A DNA stretch of 32,420 nucleotides from Deinococcus sp. (GTDB lineage Bacteria; Deinococcota; Deinococci; Deinococcales; Deinococcaceae): the NCBI RefSeq assembly GCF_018260555.1, contig NZ_JAGLBB010000037.1, positions 1 to 32,420 on the forward strand, read 5' to 3'. Below the pieces are notes generated by a model. The model was not told where the DNA came from, did no database searches, and saw only the letters and a list, made by a program, of their open reading frames with translations. How positions within the stretch are numbered: position 1 is the stretch's first letter; every line of letters begins with the position of its first letter. Both the position numbers and the translations under genes were made by a program. Shown here one piece after another: positions 7,432 to 18,789 of this stretch.

Positions 7432-7442
7432 TAGCGTAGATT
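7432..7442 (+). promoter_or_regulatory. overlapping TANNNT boxes before the AI-2E family gene
   Basis: TAGCGT (7432-7437) and TAGATT (7437-7442) overlap by one base. The first would fit a leaderless start at GTG 7443, the second at GTG 7452. Which one is used cannot be decided from sequence. Confidence 0.4.
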
Positions 7443-8588
<1,146 letters not shown>

Positions 8589-8744
8589 AGAGACGAAGGC
8601 CTCTGGAAAGGTCTGGATGACCGCAGATGCATGTCCTGGTCCCCTACTGCTGTCCGCACCGACTCTCCGGTCCAACCGAGCGGGCCACCGGTTTGTAGAA
8701 GCCGGGCCCATTTCCGTAGCCGGGCAGGCTGGAGCGGCAACACA

Positions 8745-8769
8745 AAACCCCGCCACCGGGGCGGGGTTT
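8745..8769. terminator. bidirectional Rho-independent terminator
   Basis: AAACCCCGCC (8745-8754) pairs exactly with GGCGGGGTTT (8760-8769) around a five-base loop. On the minus strand the stem is followed by TTTTGTGTT and on the plus strand by TTTCGTT. It closes the alpha operon after rplQ and the convergent AI-2E family gene. Confidence 0.85.
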
Positions 8770-8788
8770 CGTTCGGACCGTCCGTCGA

Positions 8789-9139
8789 TCAGACGAGTTC
8801 GATCAGAGCCATGGTGACGCCGTCACCGCGGCGGGTGCCAACGCGCAGAATGCGGGTGTAGCCACCGGGACGCTCGGCGTACTTGGGGGCCACTTCATCC
8901 ATGACTTTACGCAGAACGTCGTTGTCGTGGATGTCGCGGGCGACCAGACGGCGGGCGTGCAGGTCGCCGCCCTTGGCGGTGGTGATCAGTTTCTCAACGT
9001 AGGGGCGAAGCTCCTTGGCCTTGGTGAGGGTCGTCTGGATGCGACCTTCACGCAGCAGTGCCGTCGCCTGGGCGCGGGCCAGGGCGGTGCGGCTACTGCT
9101 GTTGCGGTTGAGCTTGCGACCGGATTTACCGTGACGCAT
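8789..9139 (-). CDS. rplQ: 50S ribosomal protein L17
   Basis: The 116-residue protein starts MRHGKSGRKLNRNSSSR, the diagnostic L17 opening, and is full length. L17 is a structural protein of the large subunit near the exit tunnel. The ATG is preceded by a strong AAAGGAGA ribosome binding site. It is the last gene of infA-rpmJ-rpsM-rpsK-rpsD-rpoA-rplQ, 27 bp after rpoA, and is followed by the terminator at 8745-8769. Confidence 0.98.
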   Translation of the reverse strand: MRHGKSGRKLNRNSSSRTALARAQATALLREGRIQTTLTKAKELRPYVEKLITTAKGGDLHARRLVARDIHDNDVLRKVMDEVAPKYAERPGGYTRILRVGTRRGDGVTMALIELV

Positions 9140-9166
9140 GGTGTGTCTCCTTTGGGGTCAGTCGGC

Positions 9167-10178
<1,012 letters not shown>

Positions 10179-10182
10179 TGAT

Positions 10183-10803
<621 letters not shown>

Positions 10804-10952
10804 GTCTTCATTCTCCTTGCGGCGCACTCCATTGGCGGGGTGCAGCCGGGTCTGCGGCCCTCTGTTGCCCGCTTCCATTGCCTGTGGTGAGGCTTACGCT
10901 CCCGTTGAGGGAAGCGGTGGAAGCGGGGCAGGTGGGCGCGCGCGTGTGCGCT
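10804..10952 (-). other. 149-nt rpsK-rpsD intergenic leader
   Basis: No gene is seen. The stretch ends with the ribosome binding site of rpsD. Because other gaps in this operon are at most about 115 nt, it may hold a regulatory structure for S4, but I found neither a convincing promoter nor a terminator. Confidence 0.3.
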
Positions 10953-11732
<780 letters not shown>

Positions 11733-11734
11733 GC

Positions 11735-11848
<114 letters not shown>

Positions 11849-11918
11849 GCTTCCTCCTCGCGCCGCCGCGCCCGCGCACCCCATCATGGGTGGCTGACTG
11901 GCAGCGCTCGACCCCCCT

Positions 11919-11937
11919 CCCACCTCTGGCAGGTGGG
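11919..11937 (-). other. hairpin between infA and rpmJ
   Basis: CCCACCT (11919-11925) pairs with AGGTGGG (11931-11937) across a five-base loop. On the minus strand the stem is followed by AGGGGGG and no T-run, so it is not a standard terminator. It may mark RNA processing or attenuation between infA and the ribosomal genes. Confidence 0.5.
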
Positions 11938-11963
11938 GAATCTGTGGGTACTTCGGCCCTGGG

Positions 11964-12221
<258 letters not shown>

Positions 12222-12253
12222 GCAACCTCCAGGCTTGATACAAGCCAAACGTA

Positions 12254-12283
12254 AAGGTATCACGCCTTCTGCCGGATCGGCAA
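12254..12283 (-). promoter_or_regulatory. promoter of the infA (alpha) operon
   Basis: On the minus strand TTGCCG (12278-12283) and TACCTT (12254-12259) are separated by 18 bases. This predicts a start near 12247 and a short leader carrying the GGAGG of infA at 12226-12230. Confidence 0.6.
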
Positions 12284-12440
12284 GCGCTCCTGGGCTGATG
12301 CCTGCCGGTGGCAGGTCAGAGCGCCCTGCATCCGGCAGGAACGTTCGGTTATACAGGACATGCCGAGCTGCGGTGTGCGCCCTGCCACCTCCACGGCACG
12401 GCCGACTGTTGCGCTGGCACCCCGGAAGCTGCCTTGCTCC

Positions 12441-12578
12441 TATACAGATTCCGATTGATTCGGTGCAGTTCTGAATCAATCCGAGCGGACACGAGTAGGA
12501 ACAGCAGACAGATTCCGCGGTGTGCAGCCGCAGGCGGCGCTTTTCCGACTGTGGCAGGATGGAGCGGAATCCGGACTA
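12441..12578 (-). repeat. ~138-bp dispersed repeat (copy D, inverted)
   Basis: Reverse-complement orientation relative to the copies at 2342, 20273 and 21427, and aligns with them over its whole length. The plus strand shows GATTGATTC and GAATCAATC as the hairpin arms near the left end and GGAGCGGAATCCG at the right. It lies downstream of the VWA gene, but unlike the other copies its hairpin end points away from that gene and toward the infA promoter. Confidence 0.85.
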
Positions 12579-12638
12579 CTGACCTTCGCCCGGTTCGGAT
12601 GGTCTCGGCAGGCGTTCAACCGGAGGCCAGACATGCGC

Positions 12639-13826
12639 TCAGCCTGCGCCGCCCCCGCGCACGACCAGTCCCTGTTCGCCCGCCCAGGTGCTCACGTCGT
12701 CCCCACGGATGGCGGCGGCCATCAGGCCCGGAAAGTGGTCGGGTGTGCAGGCGAAGGCCGGGATGCCCATGCCCGCAAACGCGCGGGCAACGCCGTGATC
12801 GTAGCCGGGCGCGCCGTCGTCCGACAGGGCCAGCAGGGCGATGACATTCACGCCGCTGCCCTTCAGGGCGCGGGCGCGGGCCAGCATCTCGCGCTCGTTA
12901 CCGCCCTCGTACAGGTCGCTGATCAGCACCAGGATGGTCTGCTCGGGCTTCTGGATGACCCCCTGGCAGTACGCGAGCGCCCGGTTGATGTCCGTGCCGC
13001 CGCCCAGCTGAATGCCGTACAGAACGTCCACCGGGTCGTCCAGGTGGTCCGAGAGGTCCACGACCTCGGTGTCGAACACCACGACCCGCGTACTGACCGC
13101 CGGCAGGCTGGCCAGGACCGCGCCGAACACGCCCGCGTACACGACGCTGCTGGCCATGCTGCCCGACTGGTCGAGGCACAGGACAATGTCGCGCAGGCTG
13201 CGGCGCCGGCGGCCCATACCGACTAGCCGCTCGGGAATGATGGTGTGCTTTTCTGGCTGGTAGGTCTTGAGGTTCGCGCGGATGGTGCGGTCCCAGTCGA
13301 TCTCGGCCGGGCGGGGACGGAAGTTGCGCTGCGCGCGGTTCAGGCTGCCGGTCACGGCGGCGCGGGTGGGTTCCTCCAGCCGCCGCGTCAGGTCGTCCAC
13401 CACACGGCGCACCACGGCGCGGGCCGCGTCCTTGGCCCTCTGCGGCATCACGCCCTTGAGGGTCAGGAGAGTGCCCACGAGATTCACGTCCGGCTCTACA
13501 CTGTCCAGCGTTTCTGGCTCGAACAGCAGTTGCTGAAGGCCCAGGCGTTCGATGGCGTCACCCTGCAAGACGCGCACCACGTCCACCGGGAAGAACTCGC
13601 GCAGGTCCGCCAGCCAGCGCGCGACCCGTGGGGCGCTGGAGCCCAGGCCAGCTTTACGGGAACCGTCCTGCGCGTCGTACAGGCCGGACAGGGCGTCGTC
13701 CATCCGGCGGTCCAGGGCACTCAAGCTGACCGGGATGCCCTCGCCCGGCCCGCTGGCCAGTCCGTCCGCGTCTCCCCCGCCCAGCACCAGCCGCCAGCGG
13801 CGCAGGCGTTCCGTGTTATCCGTCAT
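12639..13826 (-). CDS. VWA domain protein with intact MIDAS (CoxE-like), MoxR partner
   Basis: The 395-residue protein has a helical N-terminal region (1-205) and a von Willebrand A domain (about 210-385). The metal-ion-dependent adhesion site is complete: D219-x-S221-x-S223, T278 and D304. Such proteins work with MoxR AAA+ ATPases as substrate adaptors for metal insertion or complex remodelling. No signal peptide or membrane helix is visible, so it should be cytoplasmic. Its ATG overlaps the stop of the DUF5682 gene by four bases (ATGA), indicating coupled translation. It is the last gene of the six-gene cassette. Function of the complex is unknown. Confidence 0.9.
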   Translation of the reverse strand: MTDNTERLRRWRLVLGGGDADGLASGPGEGIPVSLSALDRRMDDALSGLYDAQDGSRKAGLGSSAPRVARWLADLREFFPVDVVRVLQGDAIERLGLQQLLFEPETLDSVEPDVNLVGTLLTLKGVMPQRAKDAARAVVRRVVDDLTRRLEEPTRAAVTGSLNRAQRNFRPRPAEIDWDRTIRANLKTYQPEKHTIIPERLVGMGRRRRSLRDIVLCLDQSGSMASSVVYAGVFGAVLASLPAVSTRVVVFDTEVVDLSDHLDDPVDVLYGIQLGGGTDINRALAYCQGVIQKPEQTILVLISDLYEGGNEREMLARARALKGSGVNVIALLALSDDGAPGYDHGVARAFAGMGIPAFACTPDHFPGLMAAAIRGDDVSTWAGEQGLVVRGGGAG

Positions 13827-16003
13827 GCGTTCACCCCCAGCAGTTTCAGGACTACGGGCACGGCCCGCAGCGCCCGCTCCGCGTCCACCTCGCGCCGGAC
13901 GCCGCGCCCCGGCGCCATTGTGCCGCGTAGCGTCTCACCGATGGCGCGGCGCTCAGGTTTCTCGAAACGGGAGAATACCCGGCGCAGGAGCGGCAGCGTC
14001 TCCTGAAACGCGGGCGCGTCCAGGCCGGTCAGCCAGTCGTCCAGCAGGGCCAGCAGATCCGGATCGTGAATGAGGAGCGCGCCGCTGTCGCCCAGGAAAC
14101 CGTCCAGCCACGCCGTGACCTCCAGCGGCACGCCGCTGCTCAGCGCCAGCCCCAGCCGCCGCTCGACCTCCGCGCTGTCCAGCACGGACGCGTCCCGCAG
14201 GCGGCGCACCGCGTCCCCACTGAGCAGCGGGTGCGTGTCGTCCCGGTCGGCAAGTCGGTTCAGGGCCGCCTGCCATCCGGTCAGTGCGTCCGGGTCGCCC
14301 AGCAGGCGCACGGCCGCGTCTGCGCCCTGCACGGACCCGCGCAAGGTGGCCGCCGCGTCGTCTGCGAGGCCCACCCCGGCCAGCGGCAGGCCCACGCCCG
14401 CCCGCGTCAGCAGCGTGCGGAAGGTCGCTCCTGCCAGCACATTCGACCCGTCCCCTCGTCCACGCACGTCCCCGTAGCGCGCCAGCCGCGCCAGGGGCGG
14501 CAGGGCGCCCAGCAGGTCACCCACGTCCGCGTTGCCCGCCGCCCGCGCGTCCAGGGCCGTCAGCGCCACCGGCAGCGCGCCCTGTAGGTCGGCGTAGCGC
14601 ACGGCCTCGAGCAGGGTCGTCAGTTCCGCGAGCGTGCCTGCATTCCGGGCCGCCTCGGTCGCCACCGCCGTCGCCGCGTCGAGGACCGTCTGCCCGGAGC
14701 GGCTGGCCTCGACCAGGCGCACACTGAACTCCGGTTTCCAGGCCAGCGCCCACGCCTCCTTGAAGGTCCCGCGCCCGCCCACGGACCGCTCCTGCGCCCA
14801 CGGCACGCCCAGCAGGTTCAGGCGGTGAAACAACACGCTGCGCGCCAGATCGCTGTCGGTGCGCAGGTCCAGGGTCAGCTCGGACTGCTCGGGCTGCACC
14901 TTCAACCGCAGGCTCTTCTGAAGGCGGGTCAGATCCTGCGCCAGCGGCACGGTCGGCACGCCCTGGGGCACCCTTCCCAGCGCCTCGCCCACCACCAGTT
15001 GCCGCTCGATCAGCCGCAGGGGCAGGTCACTGTCCCACCCGAACACGCTCAGGGCCGCCTCGTTCAACTCGTCCAGGCCCGGAAGCGCCCGGCCCCGCAG
15101 GGCCGCCAGGGTGTTCGCCAGCCGCGTCGCCTCGATCACGGACGCGCTGCTCGCCTCCAGCCGCTCCTGGCGGAGCAGCCGCGCCGCCCGCGCAAACCAG
15201 CGTTCGGTCACGTCCCGCCGCGTCGTGAACAGGTGATGGTAGTACCCCGGCGAGCGCACGCCCGCCCCGTACCCGCTGCCCATGCTCAGGCGGCCGTGCG
15301 TCCACGGCACCCAAGTCAGCGTGACCTTCGCTTTGGGCAGGCCCTTCAGGAGCGCCGCGTCGTCTTTCGCCTTGAAGGCGTTCACGTCCAGCGCCGGCGC
15401 GTGCCACGCCCCGCACACCACCGCCACCCGCTGCGCCCCACCCTGCACGGCCGCGCGGATCGCCTGCCGCATGCAGGCCTCACGCGCCGCCTCCCGACCT
15501 GCCGGGGCAGGAGCGTCCGCGCGCACCGCACGCATCGCCTCGTTCACGGCCTCGAATACGTCAAAATCGTCACCGCGCGCCTCGACCAGCGTCTCCCACC
15601 ACCGCTCGAAATCCGCGTACCCCGCCGCCTCTGCCAGCACCCGCAACGGATCGCTGTGCAGATCATCCGTCTCGTCGTCCCCGCGTTCGCCCGCCAGCGT
15701 CACCGCCGCCGCAAGATCCATGAACCGCGCCGCCGCCCCCGCCTGCGCCGCCCAGCGCAGTGCCACGAACTCCGGACTGAACGCCGCGAACGGCCAGAAC
15801 GACGCTCTGGCAGGATCGTCGTTCACGTAGCCCAGCAACGCCACGGGCGGCTTCATGTCCCCCCGCGCCAGGAACGGCAGGACGGAATCCGCATCGGATG
15901 GCCCCTCGACCAGCACCGTATCGGGCTGGAGTTGCGACAGAGCGTGCTCCAGCGATCGGGCACTGCCGGGGCCGTGATGACGGATAGGGAAAATGGAGAT
16001 CAA
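13823..16003 (-). CDS. DUF5682 protein, possible TraB/Tiki-like hydrolase fold
   Basis: I recognise the DUF5682 family by the N-terminal I-R-H-H-G-P-G-S-A-R-S-L segment; no function is known to me. Numbering from GTG 16054, H26-H27-G-P-G-S, the acidic E50 in V-L-V-E-G-P, and G215-A-W-H218 in C-G-A-W-H-A-P resemble the histidines and Glu of the TraB/Tiki/erythromycin-esterase-type fold, so a metal-dependent hydrolase is possible. About 500 further residues are largely helical and unassigned. Start: TTG 16003 has an AGGAG six bases upstream and begins right at the conserved core (726 residues); GTG 16054 (743 residues) is an alternative that would overlap MoxR. Confidence 0.85.
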   Translation of the reverse strand: MISIFPIRHHGPGSARSLEHALSQLQPDTVLVEGPSDADSVLPFLARGDMKPPVALLGYVNDDPARASFWPFAAFSPEFVALRWAAQAGAAARFMDLAAAVTLAGERGDDETDDLHSDPLRVLAEAAGYADFERWWETLVEARGDDFDVFEAVNEAMRAVRADAPAPAGREAAREACMRQAIRAAVQGGAQRVAVVCGAWHAPALDVNAFKAKDDAALLKGLPKAKVTLTWVPWTHGRLSMGSGYGAGVRSPGYYHHLFTTRRDVTERWFARAARLLRQERLEASSASVIEATRLANTLAALRGRALPGLDELNEAALSVFGWDSDLPLRLIERQLVVGEALGRVPQGVPTVPLAQDLTRLQKSLRLKVQPEQSELTLDLRTDSDLARSVLFHRLNLLGVPWAQERSVGGRGTFKEAWALAWKPEFSVRLVEASRSGQTVLDAATAVATEAARNAGTLAELTTLLEAVRYADLQGALPVALTALDARAAGNADVGDLLGALPPLARLARYGDVRGRGDGSNVLAGATFRTLLTRAGVGLPLAGVGLADDAAATLRGSVQGADAAVRLLGDPDALTGWQAALNRLADRDDTHPLLSGDAVRRLRDASVLDSAEVERRLGLALSSGVPLEVTAWLDGFLGDSGALLIHDPDLLALLDDWLTGLDAPAFQETLPLLRRVFSRFEKPERRAIGETLRGTMAPGRGVRREVDAERALRAVPVVLKLLGVNA

Positions 16004-16035
16004 CGACGTCTCCTGTCCGGTCGCCTGCCCACGCC

Positions 16036-17127
16036 TCAGCTCACCGCCCGGCACGCCTTGTAGAAGTCCTTCCAGTCGTCGCGTTTCTTGGCGACGGTTT
16101 CCAGGTACTCGCGCCAGATGACGGCGTCCTGTACGGGGTCTTTGATGACGGCACCGACGAGGCTGGCGGCAACGTCATGGGCGCTCAGGTGACCGTTGCC
16201 GAAGTGCGCGGCCAGGCTGAGGCCGTGGTTAACGACGCTGATCGCTTCGGCGGTGCTGAGGCTGCCGCTGGGGCTCTTGAGTTTGGTCTTGCCGTCCTCG
16301 GTGGCCCCGGCGCGCAGTTCGCGGAACACGGTGACGATCCGGCGGACTTCCTCCAGCGCGGGCGGCTGGGCGGGGATGTGCAGGTTCGTGGCGAGTTGCG
16401 CGACGCGGCTGGTCACGATCCGCACCTCGTCATCGAGGCTGTCGGGGACGGGCAAAATGACAGTGTTGAAGCGGCGTTTCAGGGCGCTGCTCAGGTCGTT
16501 CACGCCCTTGTCGCGGTTGTTCGCGGTGGCGATCAGGTTGAAGCCCTGCACGGCCTGCACCTCGGCGTTCAGTTCCGGGATGGGCAGCGTCTTCTCGCTC
16601 AGGATGGTGATGAGGGTGTCCTGCACGTCGCTCTGCACGCGCGTCAGTTCCTCCAGGCGGGCGATCTTGCCGGTGCGCATGGCGCGCACGATGGGACTCT
16701 CGACCAGGGCGGCCTCGCTGGGCCCCTCTGCAAGCAGGCGGGCGTAGTTCCAGCCGTAGCGCACGCTTTCCTCGCTGGTGCCGGCGGTGCCCTGCACGAG
16801 CAGGGTGCTGGTGCCGCTGATCGCGGCGGCCAGGTGTTCGCTGACCCAGCTCTTGGCGGTGCCGGGCACGCCGATCAGCAGCAGGGCGCGGTCCGTGGCG
16901 AGGGTGGCGACGGCAATCTCCATCAGGCGGCGCTCCCCGACGTACTTGGGGGTAATCTCGGTGCCGTCTTTCAGTGTGCCGCCCATCAGGTACGTCAGCA
17001 CAGCGTGCGGCGAGAGGTTCCAGCGAGGGGGGCGGGGCCGGTCATCGTGGCGTTCAAGCGCTGAAAGCTCGTGTGCGTAGGCCTGCTCGGCGTGTTGACG
17101 GAGGACAGTGGAATCAGGGGTGGTCAT
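16036..17127 (-). CDS. MoxR-family AAA+ ATPase
   Basis: The 363-residue protein has the P-loop G-V-P-G-T-A-K-S (86-93), a Walker B region reading I-A-R-L-E-E (residues 155-160) where the usual aspartate is glutamate, a sensor-1 A-T-A-N-N (about 200-204) and an arginine pair in L-K-R-R-F (about 216-220). MoxR ATPases form rings and act as chaperones with VWA partners, which fits the VWA gene at the end of this operon. Start is ATG 17127 with AAGGAG seven bases upstream; a longer open frame is unlikely. It overlaps the end of the repeat-protein gene by 14 bases. Confidence 0.92.
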   Translation of the reverse strand: MTTPDSTVLRQHAEQAYAHELSALERHDDRPRPPRWNLSPHAVLTYLMGGTLKDGTEITPKYVGERRLMEIAVATLATDRALLLIGVPGTAKSWVSEHLAAAISGTSTLLVQGTAGTSEESVRYGWNYARLLAEGPSEAALVESPIVRAMRTGKIARLEELTRVQSDVQDTLITILSEKTLPIPELNAEVQAVQGFNLIATANNRDKGVNDLSSALKRRFNTVILPVPDSLDDEVRIVTSRVAQLATNLHIPAQPPALEEVRRIVTVFRELRAGATEDGKTKLKSPSGSLSTAEAISVVNHGLSLAAHFGNGHLSAHDVAASLVGAVIKDPVQDAVIWREYLETVAKKRDDWKDFYKACRAVS

Positions 17128-17887
17128 GGGTGGGCTCCTTACTGAGTAGGCGCTGTTTAATTTCTTGCCGGACGGAAAGGGCAACTTTATCGATGTTTTT
17201 AAGCAAGCCGAACTGTATATCCGGGTCGGAACATTCGGAGAGTCGGCCAGCGGCTTGTGCCGGAATCAGGTCGGTGAGGGCCATGGCCCTTACAAGCTTT
17301 TCAGCGGGAACATCTTGCGCCTTGCCATAAAGGTCCAGGAGGCCCATGTTGCGAAGCAGTAAATGATCACTAGACCTCCTGCGAAAGTCCCTCCGACTCC
17401 TGAACATGCGCGGGTATTCCTCTTCCCAGACGACAACAGCGGAGAGGCGAGGCGGCTGAAAACTCACTTTCGCAGGAGGTCTACTGACCGCCGGGTTCGG
17501 ATCATCACGCAACATCAGAAGGACATGAAGCGGTGTGGACGGATTGAAAGAGACCGCCTCTCTAATTTGATCGCTCTGACTCTTTCCAAGGCGCTCCAGT
17601 GTCGCCTCTGGAGTGGATTTGTTATGAGCAACTTTTTTGGCGAGTGCTGTGTTTTTTAGGGACAAGTCTTCCAGTGTTTGAGGCGGTGTATGTGGATTGC
17701 TGGCTACAGCCTCAACAGTAAGAGTGTCAGGGTGAGAAGCAAGCGCCTGCAATAGGTGGGGTGGGCTATGTTGCCCTCTCGCTACTTCCCGGGTTAGTTC
17801 CGGCCCCAGCGCGGCCAGTTGCAGCAGCCTTACGGCAGAAGTGCCTTGTTTTCGCGCTTCCCGCTTCAGCGCTTTATCCACCGTCAT
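17114..17887 (-). CDS. leucine-rich-variant (LRV) repeat protein carrying an in-frame MITE-like insert
   Basis: The 257-residue protein has three to four helical repeats of about 24 residues in its N-terminal half, with consensus V-A-x-N-P-x-T-P-x-x-x-L-x-x-L, as in the LRV family. These probably form a protein-binding surface. Around residues 135-172 the reading frame runs through a 109-bp element with perfect 18-bp inverted ends. Removing it joins D-D-P-N-P-A-V directly to S-S-D-H-L-L-L. The gene is visibly less GC-rich than its neighbours. The ATG at 17887 overlaps the DUF5691 stop (ATGA) and has AAGGAGAGAGG upstream. Role in the cassette unknown. Confidence 0.8.
   Translation of the reverse strand: MTVDKALKREARKQGTSAVRLLQLAALGPELTREVARGQHSPPHLLQALASHPDTLTVEAVASNPHTPPQTLEDLSLKNTALAKKVAHNKSTPEATLERLGKSQSDQIREAVSFNPSTPLHVLLMLRDDPNPAVSRPPAKVSFQPPRLSAVVVWEEEYPRMFRSRRDFRRRSSDHLLLRNMGLLDLYGKAQDVPAEKLVRAMALTDLIPAQAAGRLSECSDPDIQFGLLKNIDKVALSVRQEIKQRLLSKEPTHDHP
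17371..17483. mobile_element. 109-bp MITE-like element inside the LRV gene
   Basis: TAGACCTCCTGCGAAAGT at 17371-17388 is the exact reverse complement of 17466-17483. If the outer TA pairs are target duplications, the element is 17373-17481 (109 bp) and the insertion added 111 bp, a multiple of three, leaving the frame open. The ends resemble those of IS5-type insertion sequences, but this parentage is inference. It has no room for a transposase. Confidence 0.8.
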
Positions 17888-18789
17888 CCTCTCTCCTTCC
17901 CGAAGTCGTTCCACATCTGCCGTCTCAGGTCCAGGGTGCCTAACAATTCGTTCAGGGTGCGGTGGGCGTAGTCGGTGGCGTCGGCGGGGAGCGGGTCGGG
18001 GCGGGGGGTGTAGGGGTGGGCGTGCGTGGCGGCCAGTTCTGCGAGTTGTGCCCAGCGGTAGCCCCAGGTGGCGGCGGAGTGGGCGGCCCCGATGGTGTCG
18101 CGCAGGGCGGTCAGGAGGGCGGCGCTGGGTTCTGGGGGCCAGGGGCCGGGGTGCGGACCGAACAGGGCCAGCAGGCGTTCCGGGTCGCGGTCTTGAAGTG
18201 CCTGCGCCTGCGCGGCGGCCAGCGCTTCGGGCGGCCCGATCTGAAGCAGGAAGGGGTGGGTGGGCAGGTCGTGCAGGAGGGCGGCGGCCAGCTTGGTGTG
18301 TTCAGTGATGACCGTGTTTTCTGCCAGCGCGGGCAGGTGGTCGTGTTGCCGGGCGAGGTCCACAAGCGTGGCGGGTGGGATGTTCAGTGCGCCCAGCAGG
18401 GCGTCGGGGTGCGTGTGTTCCAGCAGGTGCTCCAGCAGAGCGGTGGCGCTCAGCCGGTCCTTGCCAGTCGGGTCGGGTAGGCCGTCGCGGATGGCGTGCT
18501 CGTCGGGGCCACTGGGTGGGGTCAGGGCGCTGGATCCCTGCCCGTTCGGGCGGCCGGGCAGGCCAGGTTTGCCGAGGCTCACGAGTGCGGCGAAGCGCGC
18601 GGCGTTCCGGGCGTTCTGGGCGCTGCCGCTCAGGCGGTACAGGGCGGCGCGGGCCAGCAGGGTGCCCTCGGCGTCCGGGCGCGTGATCCGAGCGGCCGCC
18701 TGCGCCAGAGGGTCGGGGCCGGGGGTGGGCAGGGCGCCGCGCGTGGTGCCGACCAGGGCCAGGGCCAGGAGTGCGTCATGGTCGTTCAT
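17884..18789 (-). CDS. DUF5691 family protein
   Basis: The 301-residue protein begins M-N-D-H-D-A-L-L-A-L-A-L-V-G-T-T-R-G, which I recognise as the DUF5691 opening. It is alpha-helical and rich in Ala, Leu and Pro, with no signal peptide and no catalytic motif visible. A Gly/Pro-rich stretch (about residues 75-110) looks disordered. It may be shorter than the usual family member, but I cannot measure this. Its ATG overlaps the SWIM gene stop (ATGA), and its stop overlaps the LRV gene start. Function unknown; its conserved company with SWIM, MoxR, DUF5682 and VWA genes suggests a scaffold or substrate-recognition role. Confidence 0.78.
   Translation of the reverse strand: MNDHDALLALALVGTTRGALPTPGPDPLAQAAARITRPDAEGTLLARAALYRLSGSAQNARNAARFAALVSLGKPGLPGRPNGQGSSALTPPSGPDEHAIRDGLPDPTGKDRLSATALLEHLLEHTHPDALLGALNIPPATLVDLARQHDHLPALAENTVITEHTKLAAALLHDLPTHPFLLQIGPPEALAAAQAQALQDRDPERLLALFGPHPGPWPPEPSAALLTALRDTIGAAHSAATWGYRWAQLAELAATHAHPYTPRPDPLPADATDYAHRTLNELLGTLDLRRQMWNDFGKERG

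Larger units (their letters stand above)
12222..12638. other. gap between the VWA gene and infA
   Basis: No gene is supported here. It contains the infA promoter and the dispersed repeat at 12441-12578. I see no Rho-independent terminator for the VWA operon between 12579 and 12638. Confidence 0.6.

Noticed and set aside
12336..12360. TATAAC on the minus strand (around 12350) as the main infA promoter
   Set aside because: It has no -35 match at the right distance, while TTGCCG-18-TACCTT lies closer to the gene with a good fit.
14825..16063. 412-codon plus-strand open frame opposite the DUF5682 gene
   Set aside because: It has shadow composition (Arg/His/Gln-rich) and overlaps a well-supported gene on the other strand.
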